Assembly (NCBI RefSeq): GCF_029537735.1
Contig: NZ_JARPUQ010000002.1
Location: forward strand, 1,046,240 to 1,110,239
Length of the DNA stretch: 64,000 nucleotides
From: Robiginitalea aestuariiviva
GTDB lineage: Bacteria; Bacteroidota; Bacteroidia; Flavobacteriales; Flavobacteriaceae
Direction of reading: 5' to 3'
Shown in pieces: positions 24,928 to 34,190 of the stretch. Position numbers and translations under genes: made by a program. The notes below the pieces were generated by a model. The model saw only the letters and a list, made by a program, of their open reading frames with translations. It had not been told where the DNA came from and ran no database searches. The first letter of the stretch is position 1, and each line of letters opens with the position of its first letter.

Positions 24928-25719
24928 ATGAAGCACGCGGAAATCGTGAATCTGATCGAGTCCCGGAAGAACAACCCTTGTTTGAAATTCCGGTTGAAGC
25001 GGCAAACTGAAAGGTTTACCGACCTGTTGTTCCTGACCCTTTTTGACCAGGAAACCCCGGTGGCCGAGAACCTGCCACGCCTGCAGGCGTATTTCCGGGA
25101 GTTGGTGGAATTGGCGTGCTGGAAGCCGAATGCTTCCTGCGGTGAAGTCTGGGAGCGTTACGTACAACGCCTTCCGGAATTGCTCGATAAGCTCAACCTG
25201 GATGCCAAGGCCATTTCGGATTGCGACCCGGCTTCCCTTTCGATGGAGGAGGTCTATATGGCCTACCCGGGCTTTTACGCCATTTGCATTTACCGCCTGG
25301 CCCACGAACTATACCGCGAAGGCTTTCCCCTGGTGCCGCGCCTGATGACGGAATACGCCCACCGGCAGACCGGGGTGGACATCAACCCGGGCGCCCAAAT
25401 CGGAAAATCCTTTTTTATCGACCACGCAACAGGGGTGGTAATTGGGGAAACGGCCGTGATACACGACAATGTAAAGGTCTACCAGGGCGTAACCCTGGGG
25501 GCGCTGTATGTGGCCAAACAACTGAAGCAAACCAAGCGGCACCCCACCATCGAGGACAATGTGACCATATACGCCAATGCCACCATCCTTGGGGGCGATA
25601 CGGTGGTTGGAGCCAATTCCGTGATCGGGGGGAATGCCTGGCTTACCCATTCCGTCCCACCGAATTCCAAGGTATTTCATTCCCCGGAAATCAAAATCAA
25701 GACCCAGCATGTCGGCTGA
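24928..25719 (+). CDS. cysE: Serine O-acetyltransferase
   Basis: CysE acetylates serine with acetyl-CoA in the first step of cysteine synthesis. The helical N-terminal domain is followed by a left-handed beta-helix of hexapeptide repeats with the catalytic His-Asp region ([25 protein letters not shown]) and the GVTLGAL turn. Coils with I-x-D-N-V and [10 protein letters not shown] complete it. The start at 24928 gives 263 residues and is preferred over an ATG 13 codons upstream because a -7 box overlaps that extension. The stop overlaps the cysM start by 11 bases, so the two enzymes of the pathway are coupled. Confidence 0.93.
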   Translation: MKHAEIVNLIESRKNNPCLKFRLKRQTERFTDLLFLTLFDQETPVAENLPRLQAYFRELVELACWKPNASCGEVWERYVQRLPELLDKLNLDAKAISDCDPASLSMEEVYMAYPGFYAICIYRLAHELYREGFPLVPRLMTEYAHRQTGVDINPGAQIGKSFFIDHATGVVIGETAVIHDNVKVYQGVTLGALYVAKQLKQTKRHPTIEDNVTIYANATILGGDTVVGANSVIGGNAWLTHSVPPNSKVFHSPEIKIKTQHVG

Positions 25720-26596
25720 CCTGATATCCCTGATCGGCAATACGCCCCTTGTACAAAGCAGGAGCCTGGTGACCAAACCCGGCGTGCGCCTTTTATTTAA
25801 ACTGGAAGGCCAGAATCCGGGGGGGAGCGTAAAGGACCGTGCGGCCCTGAATATGATACGAAGCGGCCTGGAGCGGGGCGAAATCGGGAAGGAAACCCGC
25901 CTCATTGAGGCCACCAGCGGGAATACCGGCATTGCCCTGGCTATGATTGCGCGGCTGTATGGGCTGCATATTGAACTGGTCATGCCCGAAAATGCCACCC
26001 GGGAACGCGTGCAAACCATGCAGGCCTATGGGGCCAAAGTCATCCTTACCCCGGCCTCAGAAGGCATAGAGGGCAGCCGGGATTATGCCCAGGCGCAGGT
26101 GCAACAAGGCGGGTACAAGATGCTGAACCAATTTGGGAACCCGGACAACTGGAAAGCCCATTACAAAACCACGGGGCCGGAGATCTGGCGCGACACCGAA
26201 GGGCAGGTCACCCATTTTGTGAGTGCCATGGGCACCACCGGTACGATTATGGGGACCAGCACCTTCCTGAAGGAGCAAAACCCCGACATTCAGATTGTAG
26301 GGGTACAGCCGGACGACGCCTCCAGCATCCCAGGTATCCGAAAATGGCCGGAGGCCTACCTGCCAGACATTTACAGTCCCGAGCGCGTGGACCGCATTCT
26401 GGAAGTTACCGAAGTCGAAGCCAGGGCCATGAGCCGCAGGCTGGCCTCCGAGGAAGGGATTTTTGCAGGGATGAGCAGCGGGGGTGCAGCGGCAGCGGCC
26501 GTTCGCCTGGCTCAGGAACTGGATAAGGGCATCATTGTGTCCATTGTCTGCGACCGGGGAGACCGGTACCTTTCCTCCGATCTGTTTGATGCATAA
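25709..26596 (+). CDS. cysM: Cysteine synthase B-type, PLP-dependent
   Basis: The 295-residue protein converts O-acetylserine and sulfide to cysteine. The PLP lysine is K42 in GGSVKDRA, and the substrate loop TSGNTG, the phosphate loop GTTGT and SSGGAA are present. The ATG lies inside the end of cysE in another frame. The fold type II family also includes O-phosphoserine and thiosulfate users, and which sulfur donor is used cannot be told here. Confidence 0.93.
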   Translation: MSADLISLIGNTPLVQSRSLVTKPGVRLLFKLEGQNPGGSVKDRAALNMIRSGLERGEIGKETRLIEATSGNTGIALAMIARLYGLHIELVMPENATRERVQTMQAYGAKVILTPASEGIEGSRDYAQAQVQQGGYKMLNQFGNPDNWKAHYKTTGPEIWRDTEGQVTHFVSAMGTTGTIMGTSTFLKEQNPDIQIVGVQPDDASSIPGIRKWPEAYLPDIYSPERVDRILEVTEVEARAMSRRLASEEGIFAGMSSGGAAAAAVRLAQELDKGIIVSIVCDRGDRYLSSDLFDA

Positions 26597-26620
26597 AAAA
26601 ACGCCCTGCCGGGCATTTTT
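26595..26620. terminator. Bidirectional terminator between cysM and dps
   Basis: A short GCCC/GGGC stem with a TGCC loop is flanked by an A run on the left and a T run on the right, so it can end transcripts from both convergent genes. Confidence 0.65.
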
Positions 26621-26642
26621 AATTTCGAGAATGCTGCAGGGA

Positions 26643-27140
26643 TCAGGCTGCGGCCGTCTTCAGGGACTCCTTGGGGGTCCTGTTCCAGGCATCGAGCATC
26701 CAACTGGTTTTCTCCAGTTCCCGGATGTAGGCCCCGATCAGGTCTACGGTTCCCTCGTCCCCTACGGTCTCAGCCTTGTCCACTACCCTGGACATCTGAC
26801 GCAACAGGATGCTATGGGCTTTCAGGATTTCGCCCACCATCTCCCGGTCTTCCAGGGAAATATCACTTTCTTCGATAGATGAAGTTTCCATATAGGCGCT
26901 CAGGTTGCTCATTGGATGGTACCTCAGGGTAAGGATGCGCTCGGCAATTTCATCGATTTTGCCGCGGGCATCCTCGTAAAGCTCTTCAAACTTCTCGTGC
27001 AGGTCAAAGAAGTTGCGTCCCAGGATATTCCAATGGAAATTCCGCAGCTTTTGGTAATACAAGTGATAATCCGCCAGCAGGGTATTGAGTTCCACTACTA
27101 CCGGTAGCACTTGTTCTTCTTTCATATTCAGATAATTCAT
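26643..27140 (-). CDS. dps: Dps-family ferritin-like DNA-protection protein
   Basis: Dps forms a dodecamer that stores iron at the expense of hydrogen peroxide and coats DNA. The intersubunit ferroxidase ligands are at the expected spacing: H36 (NFHWN), H48 (DLHEKFEELYED), D63 and E67 (KIDEIAERI). The length (165 residues) is normal. Two start ATGs five codons apart are both possible. The 200 bases upstream are very AT-rich and carry two inverted repeats. Confidence 0.92.
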   Translation of the reverse strand: MNYLNMKEEQVLPVVVELNTLLADYHLYYQKLRNFHWNILGRNFFDLHEKFEELYEDARGKIDEIAERILTLRYHPMSNLSAYMETSSIEESDISLEDREMVGEILKAHSILLRQMSRVVDKAETVGDEGTVDLIGAYIRELEKTSWMLDAWNRTPKESLKTAAA

Positions 27141-27222
27141 TTCTTGTATTTCAGGGATTCTACTTTAGTTTCTGGTTTAATTATTTAAACCTTTACTATA
27201 GAATATAAAATATAAAACCTTA

Positions 27223-27271
27223 TATAAAAGCGTTTTAACTCTTTTATAAAACATTTATGATAAAAAATGTT
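27223..27271. repeat. Two AT-rich inverted repeats upstream of dps
   Basis: TATAAAAG (27223-27230) pairs with CTTTTATA (27241-27248), and AACATTT (27250-27256) pairs with AAATGTT (27265-27271). They lie in the only intergenic space before dps, 80-130 bases from its start, and could be operators of a peroxide- or iron-responsive regulator. The rest of 27141-27349 is simple AT-rich sequence. Confidence 0.35.
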
Positions 27272-27349
27272 AAACCCTGTTAAAGGTCTTTAAGAAGTCC
27301 CGAATTCGCAGCGCAATGCTGCCCTTAAAGGCTACCCGAATGCGCAGGA

Positions 27350-28444
27350 TCAGATCCAGCGTTTACGTCTGAAATACAGGATCAGGCCTAGAAAGATCAG
27401 CCCCATGAGCCCCAGGATGCCATAATAGCCATACTCCCATTCCAATTCCGGCATATTCTTAAAATTCATGCCATAGACCCCGGCAATAAAAGAAAGGGGA
27501 ATAAATATGGAAGCCATAATGGTGAGGACCTTCATGACTTCATTCATCCGGTTGCTGACACTGCTCATGTACATCTCCATCAGGCTCAGCGCCATTTCCC
27601 GCTGGATCTGCAGGGAATCGTTGATTTCCTGGGTGTGGTCCAGGATGTCTTTGAAGAATAGCCGGGTATCCTGGCGGATCAGGGCGGATTCCGTATTGAC
27701 CTGCCGGTTGACCAGTTCTTTGACCGGGGCCATCCATCCGCGAATGGTAATAATTTCCTTGCGCAACATCTGTATACGGTAAGCGGTGTCCTGGGTAGGT
27801 TTGCCAAATACCTCCTGTTCCAGTTCATCGATCTGCCGCTCCGTAAATTCCAAAACCAGGAAATAATTGTCAACAATGGCATCCAGCAAGGCAAAAAACA
27901 GGTAATCTGCCTGCCGGCTGCGGATACGACCGGATTTTTCCTCCAGGCGCTTGCGTACCCCGTCAAAGACGTCGGTTTCCACCTCCTGGAAGAGGAAAAC
28001 CTGGTTTTCGGTCAGGACCAGGGCCAGGTGCTCCTTTACAATCTTGCTATCCGCACTCAGGTAGAGCATTTTGAATACCCCGAAGGTATAGTTTTCGTAT
28101 TCGTCTACCTTCGGGCGTTGCTCGGTATTGAGGATGTCCTCTACGGTAAGGTTATTCAGGCCAATGCTGCGCCCGACCTGGTCCATCAGTGCCTCATCGC
28201 TGAGGCCTATGACATTGATCCACTCGGTATGGGCTTCCCCATTTGGGCGCCCAAGTACTGTAGGGTCCTCAATTAAGGCTTCTTCATATCGGGTTTCGTT
28301 GTATACAATGCGCTCTATGCGGGTCACGAGCCCTTCCCGGGACCCCAGGTAGGTAATGGTACCCGGGGCTTTCCCGATCTTCTTGCGCCGCCGGCTGGGC
28401 AAAACTTTGCGCACTTTGGGCAGGGGAGGTAGTTTTCTGGCCAT
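27350..28444 (-). CDS. corA: CorA-type magnesium/cobalt transporter
   Basis: The 364-residue protein has a long cytosolic alpha/beta and helical funnel and two C-terminal membrane helices (about residues 305-325 and 338-358). The signature GMN is found in GVYGMNFKNMPE at the pore entrance, and the protein ends in a basic FRRKRWI tail. CorA pentamers let Mg2+ enter down its gradient. The ATG follows the truA stop by two bases, so corA is second in a two-gene operon. Confidence 0.93.
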   Translation of the reverse strand: MARKLPPLPKVRKVLPSRRRKKIGKAPGTITYLGSREGLVTRIERIVYNETRYEEALIEDPTVLGRPNGEAHTEWINVIGLSDEALMDQVGRSIGLNNLTVEDILNTEQRPKVDEYENYTFGVFKMLYLSADSKIVKEHLALVLTENQVFLFQEVETDVFDGVRKRLEEKSGRIRSRQADYLFFALLDAIVDNYFLVLEFTERQIDELEQEVFGKPTQDTAYRIQMLRKEIITIRGWMAPVKELVNRQVNTESALIRQDTRLFFKDILDHTQEINDSLQIQREMALSLMEMYMSSVSNRMNEVMKVLTIMASIFIPLSFIAGVYGMNFKNMPELEWEYGYYGILGLMGLIFLGLILYFRRKRWI

Positions 28445-28446
28445 AA

Positions 28447-29301
28447 CTACAAGGTAGTATTTTTGTGAGGCCCGTCAAACTCCGTGCGCCATAAATGGAG
28501 TCCGGAAGCCGGGGCGATATGCTGCGGTTTCCAGTCCGATTCCCCCTTTAAAACACAGGTGAGGGTTTGGGCGTCCAATTCCCCCCTGCCTATTGCTGCC
28601 AGGGCGGCAACCATCAACCGAACCTGGTTTCGGCCGAAGCCCGGCGCACGTACCTCCATCACATAGCAAGGATCAGGCATTATACTTGCCGTTAGCCAGG
28701 TGTTTTGAGAAATGCGACATGATATAACCTCACGGTAGGTTTTGGAACGGGGGCCTGCTGAAGTGATCAAAGCATTAAAATGGTGTTTGCCTTCAAAGAT
28801 CGGAGCGGCAGCCATCATGGCCGGGACATCGGTTAGCCCCGGCAGGAAACCCACCCAGGCGGTAGTATAGGGATGTGGCTTATGCCCTGTGGTAAAGAGG
28901 TAACGATAGGTTTTTTCCCGGCAATCCCGGATGGCATTAAAGGTTTGAGGAACCGGCTGCACGCCAAGCAGGCGGATATCTGGTGGCAGGTTCCGGGCAA
29001 TATTCGCCTCCAGTCCTGCTATATCCTCCAGCAGGGGCCCTTTAAGGATTAGCTGTACGGGGAAATCCCAGGCCGAAACCCGGGCATCGGTCCGGCCGGC
29101 GGCCAGAAATTTAGCCTGGTGACCGGGTAAAACAAACCTGAAGGTTTTTCGTAGCATCCCCTCTACGGTCTGCTGCCCGGGCTGGTGTTGCCAACCGTGG
29201 TAGCGAAAACCCATAAACTGCAATCGCAGCAAAAAATATTGGGATGGAACTACGGGCATGCCGGAACGGTTTACTTCAAAAATAAGGCTTCGGACCAACA
29301 T
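28447..29301 (-). CDS. truA: tRNA pseudouridine synthase A
   Basis: TruA isomerises uridines 38-40 in the tRNA anticodon stem. The catalytic Asp is D72 in AAGRTDARVSA. RYHGWQHQPGQQTVEGML at the start and a C-terminal FGRNQVRLMVAAL are diagnostic. A second in-frame ATG at 29259 gives the more usual short N-terminus before the first strand, so the first 14 residues may not be translated. It is cotranscribed with corA. Confidence 0.92.
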   Translation of the reverse strand: MLVRSLIFEVNRSGMPVVPSQYFLLRLQFMGFRYHGWQHQPGQQTVEGMLRKTFRFVLPGHQAKFLAAGRTDARVSAWDFPVQLILKGPLLEDIAGLEANIARNLPPDIRLLGVQPVPQTFNAIRDCREKTYRYLFTTGHKPHPYTTAWVGFLPGLTDVPAMMAAAPIFEGKHHFNALITSAGPRSKTYREVISCRISQNTWLTASIMPDPCYVMEVRAPGFGRNQVRLMVAALAAIGRGELDAQTLTCVLKGESDWKPQHIAPASGLHLWRTEFDGPHKNTTL

Positions 29302-29472
29302 AATAACCGCATATGTGGGGGGCTAAACCCGGTTTTGGCCCGTTTACTATTCTCTGCCATAGACCATCTTGCGCCGCGCGTCTCGATAAACGGTATCCCT
29401 CGGGGGGCGTTCCTGCGGGTTTCACCACGGAATAGAACGGCTTTACAACATTCGTGACCGTTTGTCGATTTA

Positions 29473-29493
29473 CGGGAAATATTCGATTTCCCG
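29473..29493 (+). other. Perfect hairpin in the truA-membrane protein intergenic region
   Basis: CGGGAAAT and ATTTCCCG form an 8-bp stem with an ATTCG loop, 37 bases before the GTG of the membrane protein gene. No T run follows, so it is not a terminator. It could be an operator or a 5' UTR structure. The remainder of 29302-29529 shows nothing else. Confidence 0.35.
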
Positions 29494-29529
29494 TCGCGTT
29501 TTGATAAGGAAATTCTTACTGAATATATA

Positions 29530-30030
29530 GTGTCTCCCCGCCTGAAATCTTCTTTCTTAACCTACCTGATCCCCTGGAAAACCTGCTTTTATTCGAGCAT
29601 TGTCCTGATCCCGGTGCTGATCGTATTCAATTTTTATGGGTTGTATTCCAATCAGTTCTATTTCCTGAAGGTGGACAATTTTATCTTTCCCCTGGTTACC
29701 ATCCTGCATTTTGTATATCTCTACGTAGTCGGGTTCAAAATCCGGGAATCCGAATACCCTGATGTTCCGATGCGAAATGTAGAATACGGGATGTACGCCG
29801 TACTGGCCATCTATATATTCAAATGTCTGGACACCCTGTATATCCTGAGCAGTTTCAGGGATTTTCAGGCCCATATTATCCCTGAAACCTTCCTGCCCCT
29901 GGGCATCCTGATTTTTGCCCTGCAGGTTTTTCTGGTCCTGTTAACCCTCACGGCCTTCCGGCACCGCCGGGAACAGGTCGGGGTATATGATTTTGACCAT
30001 ATCAATGAAAATATTGATTCCTGGCCTTAA
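29530..30030 (+). CDS. Four-helix membrane protein of unknown function
   Basis: The 166-residue protein has four predicted membrane helices (about residues 18-37, 51-70, 85-107 and 121-143) with short loops and a polar C-terminus ending in N-E-N-I-D-S-W-P. I recognise no family or catalytic motif. It starts with GTG, which is the first usable start after an in-frame stop. It is a single gene with a strong terminator behind it. Confidence 0.65.
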   Translation: MSPRLKSSFLTYLIPWKTCFYSSIVLIPVLIVFNFYGLYSNQFYFLKVDNFIFPLVTILHFVYLYVVGFKIRESEYPDVPMRNVEYGMYAVLAIYIFKCLDTLYILSSFRDFQAHIIPETFLPLGILIFALQVFLVLLTLTAFRHRREQVGVYDFDHINENIDSWP

Positions 30031-30057
30031 AGGCACAGGAGTCCCTATGTTGTGGCG

Positions 30058-30088
30058 AAAAGCCCCGGGTGTATGCCCGGGGCTTTTT
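30058..30088. terminator. Strong bidirectional terminator
   Basis: AAAAGCCCCGGG and CCCGGGGCTTTT form a perfect 12-bp stem with a 6-base loop. A and T runs on the two sides let it serve the membrane protein gene and the convergent AAA ATPase gene. Confidence 0.93.
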
Positions 30089-30118
30089 ATTTGTAAGCAG
30101 GGGATTTTGGCGCGAATC

Positions 30119-31597
30119 CTACAAGCCGCGGATAAAGTTGCCATACAGGTCCTTAAACTGGAAACCCTCCGAAAACCGGCTTTTGCTGAGCTTTTCGTGA
30201 GCCACCAACCCCCAAAGTGCCAGTTCCATTAAGAAATAACGGGTATCGACATCTGCATCCGGCTGCTGTTGGGTCACCAACCGACCAAGGGGCTTTACAC
30301 TGTCGAGCAGGTCCCTGTATACGGCATCGGTCACTTCATCTTCCAACTCCAGGCCTTCTCCTTCAAAAAACCACTGTACAATTTCGTCATACGGGGTTTC
30401 CGCATCTTTGTGTTCCAACTTTTGAATGGAGGGGAAATACCGGTCGAACAAGGTTTTTACGGCTTCCTCAATCAGATGGGCGGCCACCGTATCGGCGCCT
30501 TCCTGCTCTCCTTCGTATACCAGTTCAATTTTTCCGGTAATCGCAGGAATCACCCCCATATAATCGCTTAACCGCACCCAGGTTTCCGTGTCCCCGTTGC
30601 GCAACATCCGGCGTTCAGCCGTGCTCATCAGGTTCTCCAGGGCGGTAATGCTGGTCCGGGCACTAACGCCGCTTTTACGATCTACGTATTCACTGTCCCG
30701 GGCTTCAAAGCTGATTTGTTCCAACAGATCGCGGGCAGCATCAACCAAGTGCACCCCCTGGTCCTGGGCCTGGGTCACACCCGCTTCCTGTTCGGTGATG
30801 CGGCGGGCTGTAGCGATGTCTTCCGGATAGTGGGTCAGGATTTGGGAGCCGATCCGGTCTTTCAGCGGGGTCACGATGGACCCCCGGTTCGTGTAGTCTT
30901 CCGGGTTGGCTGTAAAAACAAATTGCAGGTCCAGCGGCAGGCGCACCTTAAACCCGCGAATCTGCACATCTCCCTCTTCCAGTATATTGAACAGGGCTAC
31001 CTGAATGCGCGATTGCAGATCCGGCAATTCATTAATGCAGAAAATGCAGCGGTTGGCACGGGGTATCATTCCGAAATGCACCACCCGGTCGTCTGCATAG
31101 GACAGCTTCAGGTTCGCTGCTTTTATGGGGTCTACATCCCCGATCAGGTCGGCCACGGTCACGTCCGGCGTGGCTAATTTTTCATAAAAGCGTTCACTGC
31201 GGTGTACCCAGTTTATAGGGGTATCGTCCCCGAGTTCGGCAATGCGCTCTTTCGCAAAGCGGGAAATGGGGTTGAACGGATCATCGTGGATTTCCGAACC
31301 GGCCACCTCCGGGATCCAGGCGTCCAGCAGGTTCACCATGAGCCGGGCCATCCGGGTCTTGGCCTGCCCGCGCAGCCCGAGCAGGTTAATATGGTGGCGA
31401 GACAACAGGGCCTGCTCCACTTGTGGAATGACCGTGTTTTCATAGCCCCACACCCCTTCAAAGGCGGGGGTATTTTCGCGGATACGACGGATCAGGTTGG
31501 CCCGGATTTCGTCCTTGATGGAGCGGGAAACGTAGCCCGAAGCCTTTAATGCTCCCAGGGTATTCAGGGTTGGTGCTTTTTCTTCGTGTTGCGTCAT
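30119..31597 (-). CDS. MoxR/magnesium-chelatase-like AAA+ ATPase
   Basis: The 492-residue protein has a Walker A GLRGQAKT (residues 74-81), a Walker B ending CINEL (186-191), a sensor-type FTANPEDYTNRG and the helix 2 insert region of the helix-2-insert AAA+ clade (MoxR, BchI). Such ATPases work as remodelling chaperones with a VWA protein that is usually encoded beside them, and here the VWA gene lies directly upstream, 11 bases away. The long helical C-terminus is family-specific. The client is unknown, and no chlorophyll or cobalamin genes are near, so metal chelatase activity is unlikely. Confidence 0.87.
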   Translation of the reverse strand: MTQHEEKAPTLNTLGALKASGYVSRSIKDEIRANLIRRIRENTPAFEGVWGYENTVIPQVEQALLSRHHINLLGLRGQAKTRMARLMVNLLDAWIPEVAGSEIHDDPFNPISRFAKERIAELGDDTPINWVHRSERFYEKLATPDVTVADLIGDVDPIKAANLKLSYADDRVVHFGMIPRANRCIFCINELPDLQSRIQVALFNILEEGDVQIRGFKVRLPLDLQFVFTANPEDYTNRGSIVTPLKDRIGSQILTHYPEDIATARRITEQEAGVTQAQDQGVHLVDAARDLLEQISFEARDSEYVDRKSGVSARTSITALENLMSTAERRMLRNGDTETWVRLSDYMGVIPAITGKIELVYEGEQEGADTVAAHLIEEAVKTLFDRYFPSIQKLEHKDAETPYDEIVQWFFEGEGLELEDEVTDAVYRDLLDSVKPLGRLVTQQQPDADVDTRYFLMELALWGLVAHEKLSKSRFSEGFQFKDLYGNFIRGL

Positions 31598-31608
31598 GAA
31601 TTTGGGTA

Positions 31609-32751
31609 TTAGCCCCTCAGGCGTTTTTTGCGATTGGATTCGTAGTCTTCAAAAATCATTTCTCCCAGCCCCTTGAGGCCCGTAAACAGAGCCTTTCCTT
31701 TGTTAGCTTCTGTAAAATGCCGTACGAACTGCATCAGGTAGGGGTCACGGGCAATCATAAAGGTGGTAATGGGGATGTGGAGTTTCCGCGCCTGGCTGGC
31801 CATGTTGTAGCACTTCTCCACAATAAAATCGTCCAGGCCCACACTGTTTTTGTAATAGGTCCCGTCCGGTAGCCTCAGGCAGGATGGCTTGCCATCGGTG
31901 ATCATAAAGATCTGCTTGTTGGTATTGCGCTTGCGGCGCAGCAAGTCCATGGCCAGCTCCAGCCCCGCTACTGTATTGGTGTGGTAGGGCCCCACTTTAA
32001 GATAAGGCAGCTCCTTTACGCTAATCGGCCAGGCGTCATTGCCAAAAACCAGGATATCCAGGGTGTCTTTGGGGTAGCGGGTGGTAATGAGTTCGGCCAG
32101 GGCCATAGCAACCTTCTTGGCCGGGGTAATGCGGTCCTCCCCATAGAGGATCATGCTGTGGCTGATGTCGATCATCAGCACGGTACTCATCTGTGCTTTA
32201 AAATGGGTGTCTTCTACCACCAGGTCGCTTTCGTCCAGCCGGAATTGGTCCATCCCATGATTCACCTGCGCATTGCGCAGGCTTTCGGTCATTGAAATCC
32301 GTTCCAGCCCGTCCCCGAACCGATAGGCCCTGAAGTCCCCGGTGTGTTCGTCTCCCGGCCCGGCCTTCCCGGTGCGGTGGTTTCCGCTGCCCCGGCGCCG
32401 CAATTTGCCGAAAATCTGCTCCAGGGCCCGCTGGCGCAGCATGCGCTCCAGTTTGGAAGTAATAGCCAGGTCCGGCTTGCCCGGCTCCCCCGGGCCATCC
32501 CCTTCCGGCCCGTAACGCGGTTCTTCCCGAAGGTATCCCTTGGCTTTCAGGTCTTCGATAAAATCGTCTATGGTATACTGGTCGTCGGTGAGTTCGTATT
32601 CCTGGTCCAGTTGGCGGAGCCAGTCCAGGGCTTCTTCCACGTCCCCGGAGGTATGGGTGATGAGCTCCTGAAAAATATCGAACAGTTTTTCGAAGGGGCT
32701 CTTCTCGGGCGCTTCGAAGTTGGTAAATCGAAATCCTTTTCTTCTTTCCAT
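31609..32751 (-). CDS. VWA-domain partner of the MoxR-like ATPase
   Basis: The N-terminal 190 residues are charged, with a flexible Gly/Arg-rich piece (KLRRRGSGNHRTGK). The VWA domain follows, with an intact MIDAS: D-I-S-H-S in VLMIDISHSM, the Thr in HTNTVAG and the Asp in MITDGKPS. The protein is cytosolic with no signal. It is first in a two-gene operon with the AAA+ ATPase, which is the usual MoxR-VWA pairing. The ATG two codons inside the longest frame is taken as the start, the longer one being a TTG. Confidence 0.87.
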   Translation of the reverse strand: MERRKGFRFTNFEAPEKSPFEKLFDIFQELITHTSGDVEEALDWLRQLDQEYELTDDQYTIDDFIEDLKAKGYLREEPRYGPEGDGPGEPGKPDLAITSKLERMLRQRALEQIFGKLRRRGSGNHRTGKAGPGDEHTGDFRAYRFGDGLERISMTESLRNAQVNHGMDQFRLDESDLVVEDTHFKAQMSTVLMIDISHSMILYGEDRITPAKKVAMALAELITTRYPKDTLDILVFGNDAWPISVKELPYLKVGPYHTNTVAGLELAMDLLRRKRNTNKQIFMITDGKPSCLRLPDGTYYKNSVGLDDFIVEKCYNMASQARKLHIPITTFMIARDPYLMQFVRHFTEANKGKALFTGLKGLGEMIFEDYESNRKKRLRG

Positions 32752-32760
32752 AGCCAATCC

Positions 32761-32788
32761 TAAAAATACGACAATTGGCTATCCCCAA
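32761..32788 (-). promoter_or_regulatory. Candidate promoter of the VWA-MoxR operon
   Basis: On the minus strand TTG (32786-32788), 17 bases and TATTTTTA (32761-32768; one mismatch from TAnnTTTG) lie in the 54 bases between hisIE and the VWA gene. Transcription would begin only a few bases before the ATG. Confidence 0.4.
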
Positions 32789-32805
32789 AAAGCATTTAAG
32801 AATTC

Positions 32806-33423
32806 TTAACGCTGCCGGTGGCGTTCCTGAAGGACGCCCAGTACGTCCTGCAGGGTAAACCCCTTGGCCTGCAGCAGAATCAGGTAGTGAAACAACAAAT
32901 CCGCACTTTCCCCAAGAAAGAGGTCGTCGTTGGCGTCCTTGGCCTCAATAACGGTTTCCACGGCCTCCTCCCCTACCTTCTGGGCAATCTTATTGATGCC
33001 CCCGGCAAATAATGAAGCTACATAACTCCCGGAAGCCCCTTCCGGGGATTCTGCCTGCGCGCGGCGGGAGGCGATTACGCTTTCCAGGTAGGCAAGAAAG
33101 ACATGCCCGCCTTCGTTGGTGTCACCCCAGCAGGTATCGGTACCGGTATGGCATACCGGGCCGCTGGGCCGGGCCGATACCAGGAGGGCATCCGCGTCGC
33201 AATCAATTCGGATATCTATCAGGTGCAAGGTGTTTCCACTGACTTCGCCTTTGGTCCAAAGGCGGTTCTTGCTGCGGCTGTAAAACGTAACCTTCCCACT
33301 TTTCCGTGTTGCCTCCAGGGCCTCCGGGTTCATATAGCCGAGCATCAGCACCTTGCGGGTGTCGGCGTCCTGTACTATGGCGGGGACCAGCCCGCCGGCC
33401 TTTTCAAAATCGATGTGCTCCAT
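32806..33423 (-). CDS. hisIE: Phosphoribosyl-AMP cyclohydrolase / phosphoribosyl-ATP pyrophosphatase
   Basis: The 205-residue protein joins two histidine enzymes. The HisI half (residues 1-110) has SKNRLWTKGE and the zinc ligands around DIRIDCDADALL and CHTGTDTCW. The HisE half (115-205) is an all-alpha pyrophosphatase with the acidic cluster KVGEEAVETVIEAK and ESADLLFHYLILL. It performs steps 2 and 3 of histidine synthesis. It is the last gene of the his operon, nine bases after hisF. Confidence 0.96.
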   Translation of the reverse strand: MEHIDFEKAGGLVPAIVQDADTRKVLMLGYMNPEALEATRKSGKVTFYSRSKNRLWTKGEVSGNTLHLIDIRIDCDADALLVSARPSGPVCHTGTDTCWGDTNEGGHVFLAYLESVIASRRAQAESPEGASGSYVASLFAGGINKIAQKVGEEAVETVIEAKDANDDLFLGESADLLFHYLILLQAKGFTLQDVLGVLQERHRQR

Positions 33424-33432
33424 GGTGTTTTT

Positions 33433-34188
33433 TTATATCCGCATCGGGATTCCCAGCCCTGAAAGATACTGTTTCAATTCCGGGATCGGGATTTCGTTAA
33501 AATGAAATACACTGGCAGCCAGGGCCGCATCTGCCAGGCCTTCCCGGAAGGCATCTGCAAAATGCTCTGGTTTTCCTGCCCCGCCGGAGGCTATCATGGG
33601 AACTGGCACCTGCTCCGACATCCGGGCCAGGGCTTCATTGGCAAAACCGTTCTTGGTACCGTCGTGGTCCATGCTGGTGAAAAGCAACTCTCCGGCTCCC
33701 CGATCCACCACTTCCCGCGCCCAGGCAAAAAGGTCCAGTTCGGTGGGCACCTTCCCCCCTACCAGGTGAATTTTCCAGGCCTCCCCTACCTGCCGGGCAT
33801 CCAGGGCCACAACAATGCATTGCGAGCCGAATTTTTTGGCCAGGGCATCGATTAGTCCGGGGTTTCGCACTGCTGCCGAATTCACGGAAACCTTGTCCGC
33901 CCCGTTGTGCAGCAGCAGGTCTACGTCCGCCACGGAAGAAATCCCGCCCCCAACCGTAAATGGAATATCGATTTGTTCGGCTACCTTACGCACCAGCCTG
34001 GCCAGGGTGCCGCGGTTCTCTTCTGTGGCAGCGATGTCCAGGAAAACAAGTTCATCAGCCCCCTGCCGTGCATAGGCAGCAGCCAGTTCCACAGGGTCCC
34101 CGGCATCTCGCAGGTTAACAAAATTCACCCCCTTAACGGTTCTTCCGTCCTTGATGTCCAGGCAGGGGATGATGCGTTTGGTCAGCAT
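33433..34188 (-). CDS. hisF: Imidazole glycerol phosphate synthase, cyclase subunit
   Basis: HisF is the (beta/alpha)8 barrel that uses ammonia from HisH to close the imidazole ring. The catalytic Asp of strand 1 is in [14 protein letters not shown], the second is in VALDARQ, and phosphate loops GGGIS and SGGAG are present. The length (251 residues) is normal. It follows the inserted DinB gene by two bases. Confidence 0.97.
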   Translation of the reverse strand: MLTKRIIPCLDIKDGRTVKGVNFVNLRDAGDPVELAAAYARQGADELVFLDIAATEENRGTLARLVRKVAEQIDIPFTVGGGISSVADVDLLLHNGADKVSVNSAAVRNPGLIDALAKKFGSQCIVVALDARQVGEAWKIHLVGGKVPTELDLFAWAREVVDRGAGELLFTSMDHDGTKNGFANEALARMSEQVPVPMIASGGAGKPEHFADAFREGLADAALAASVFHFNEIPIPELKQYLSGLGIPMRI

Positions 34189-34190
34189 GT

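Noticed and set aside
30119-32751. Magnesium or cobalt chelatase for tetrapyrrole synthesis
   Set aside because: The AAA+ and VWA pair resembles BchI/BchD parts, but no large chelatase subunit or tetrapyrrole gene is present; a MoxR-type chaperone pair is more likely.
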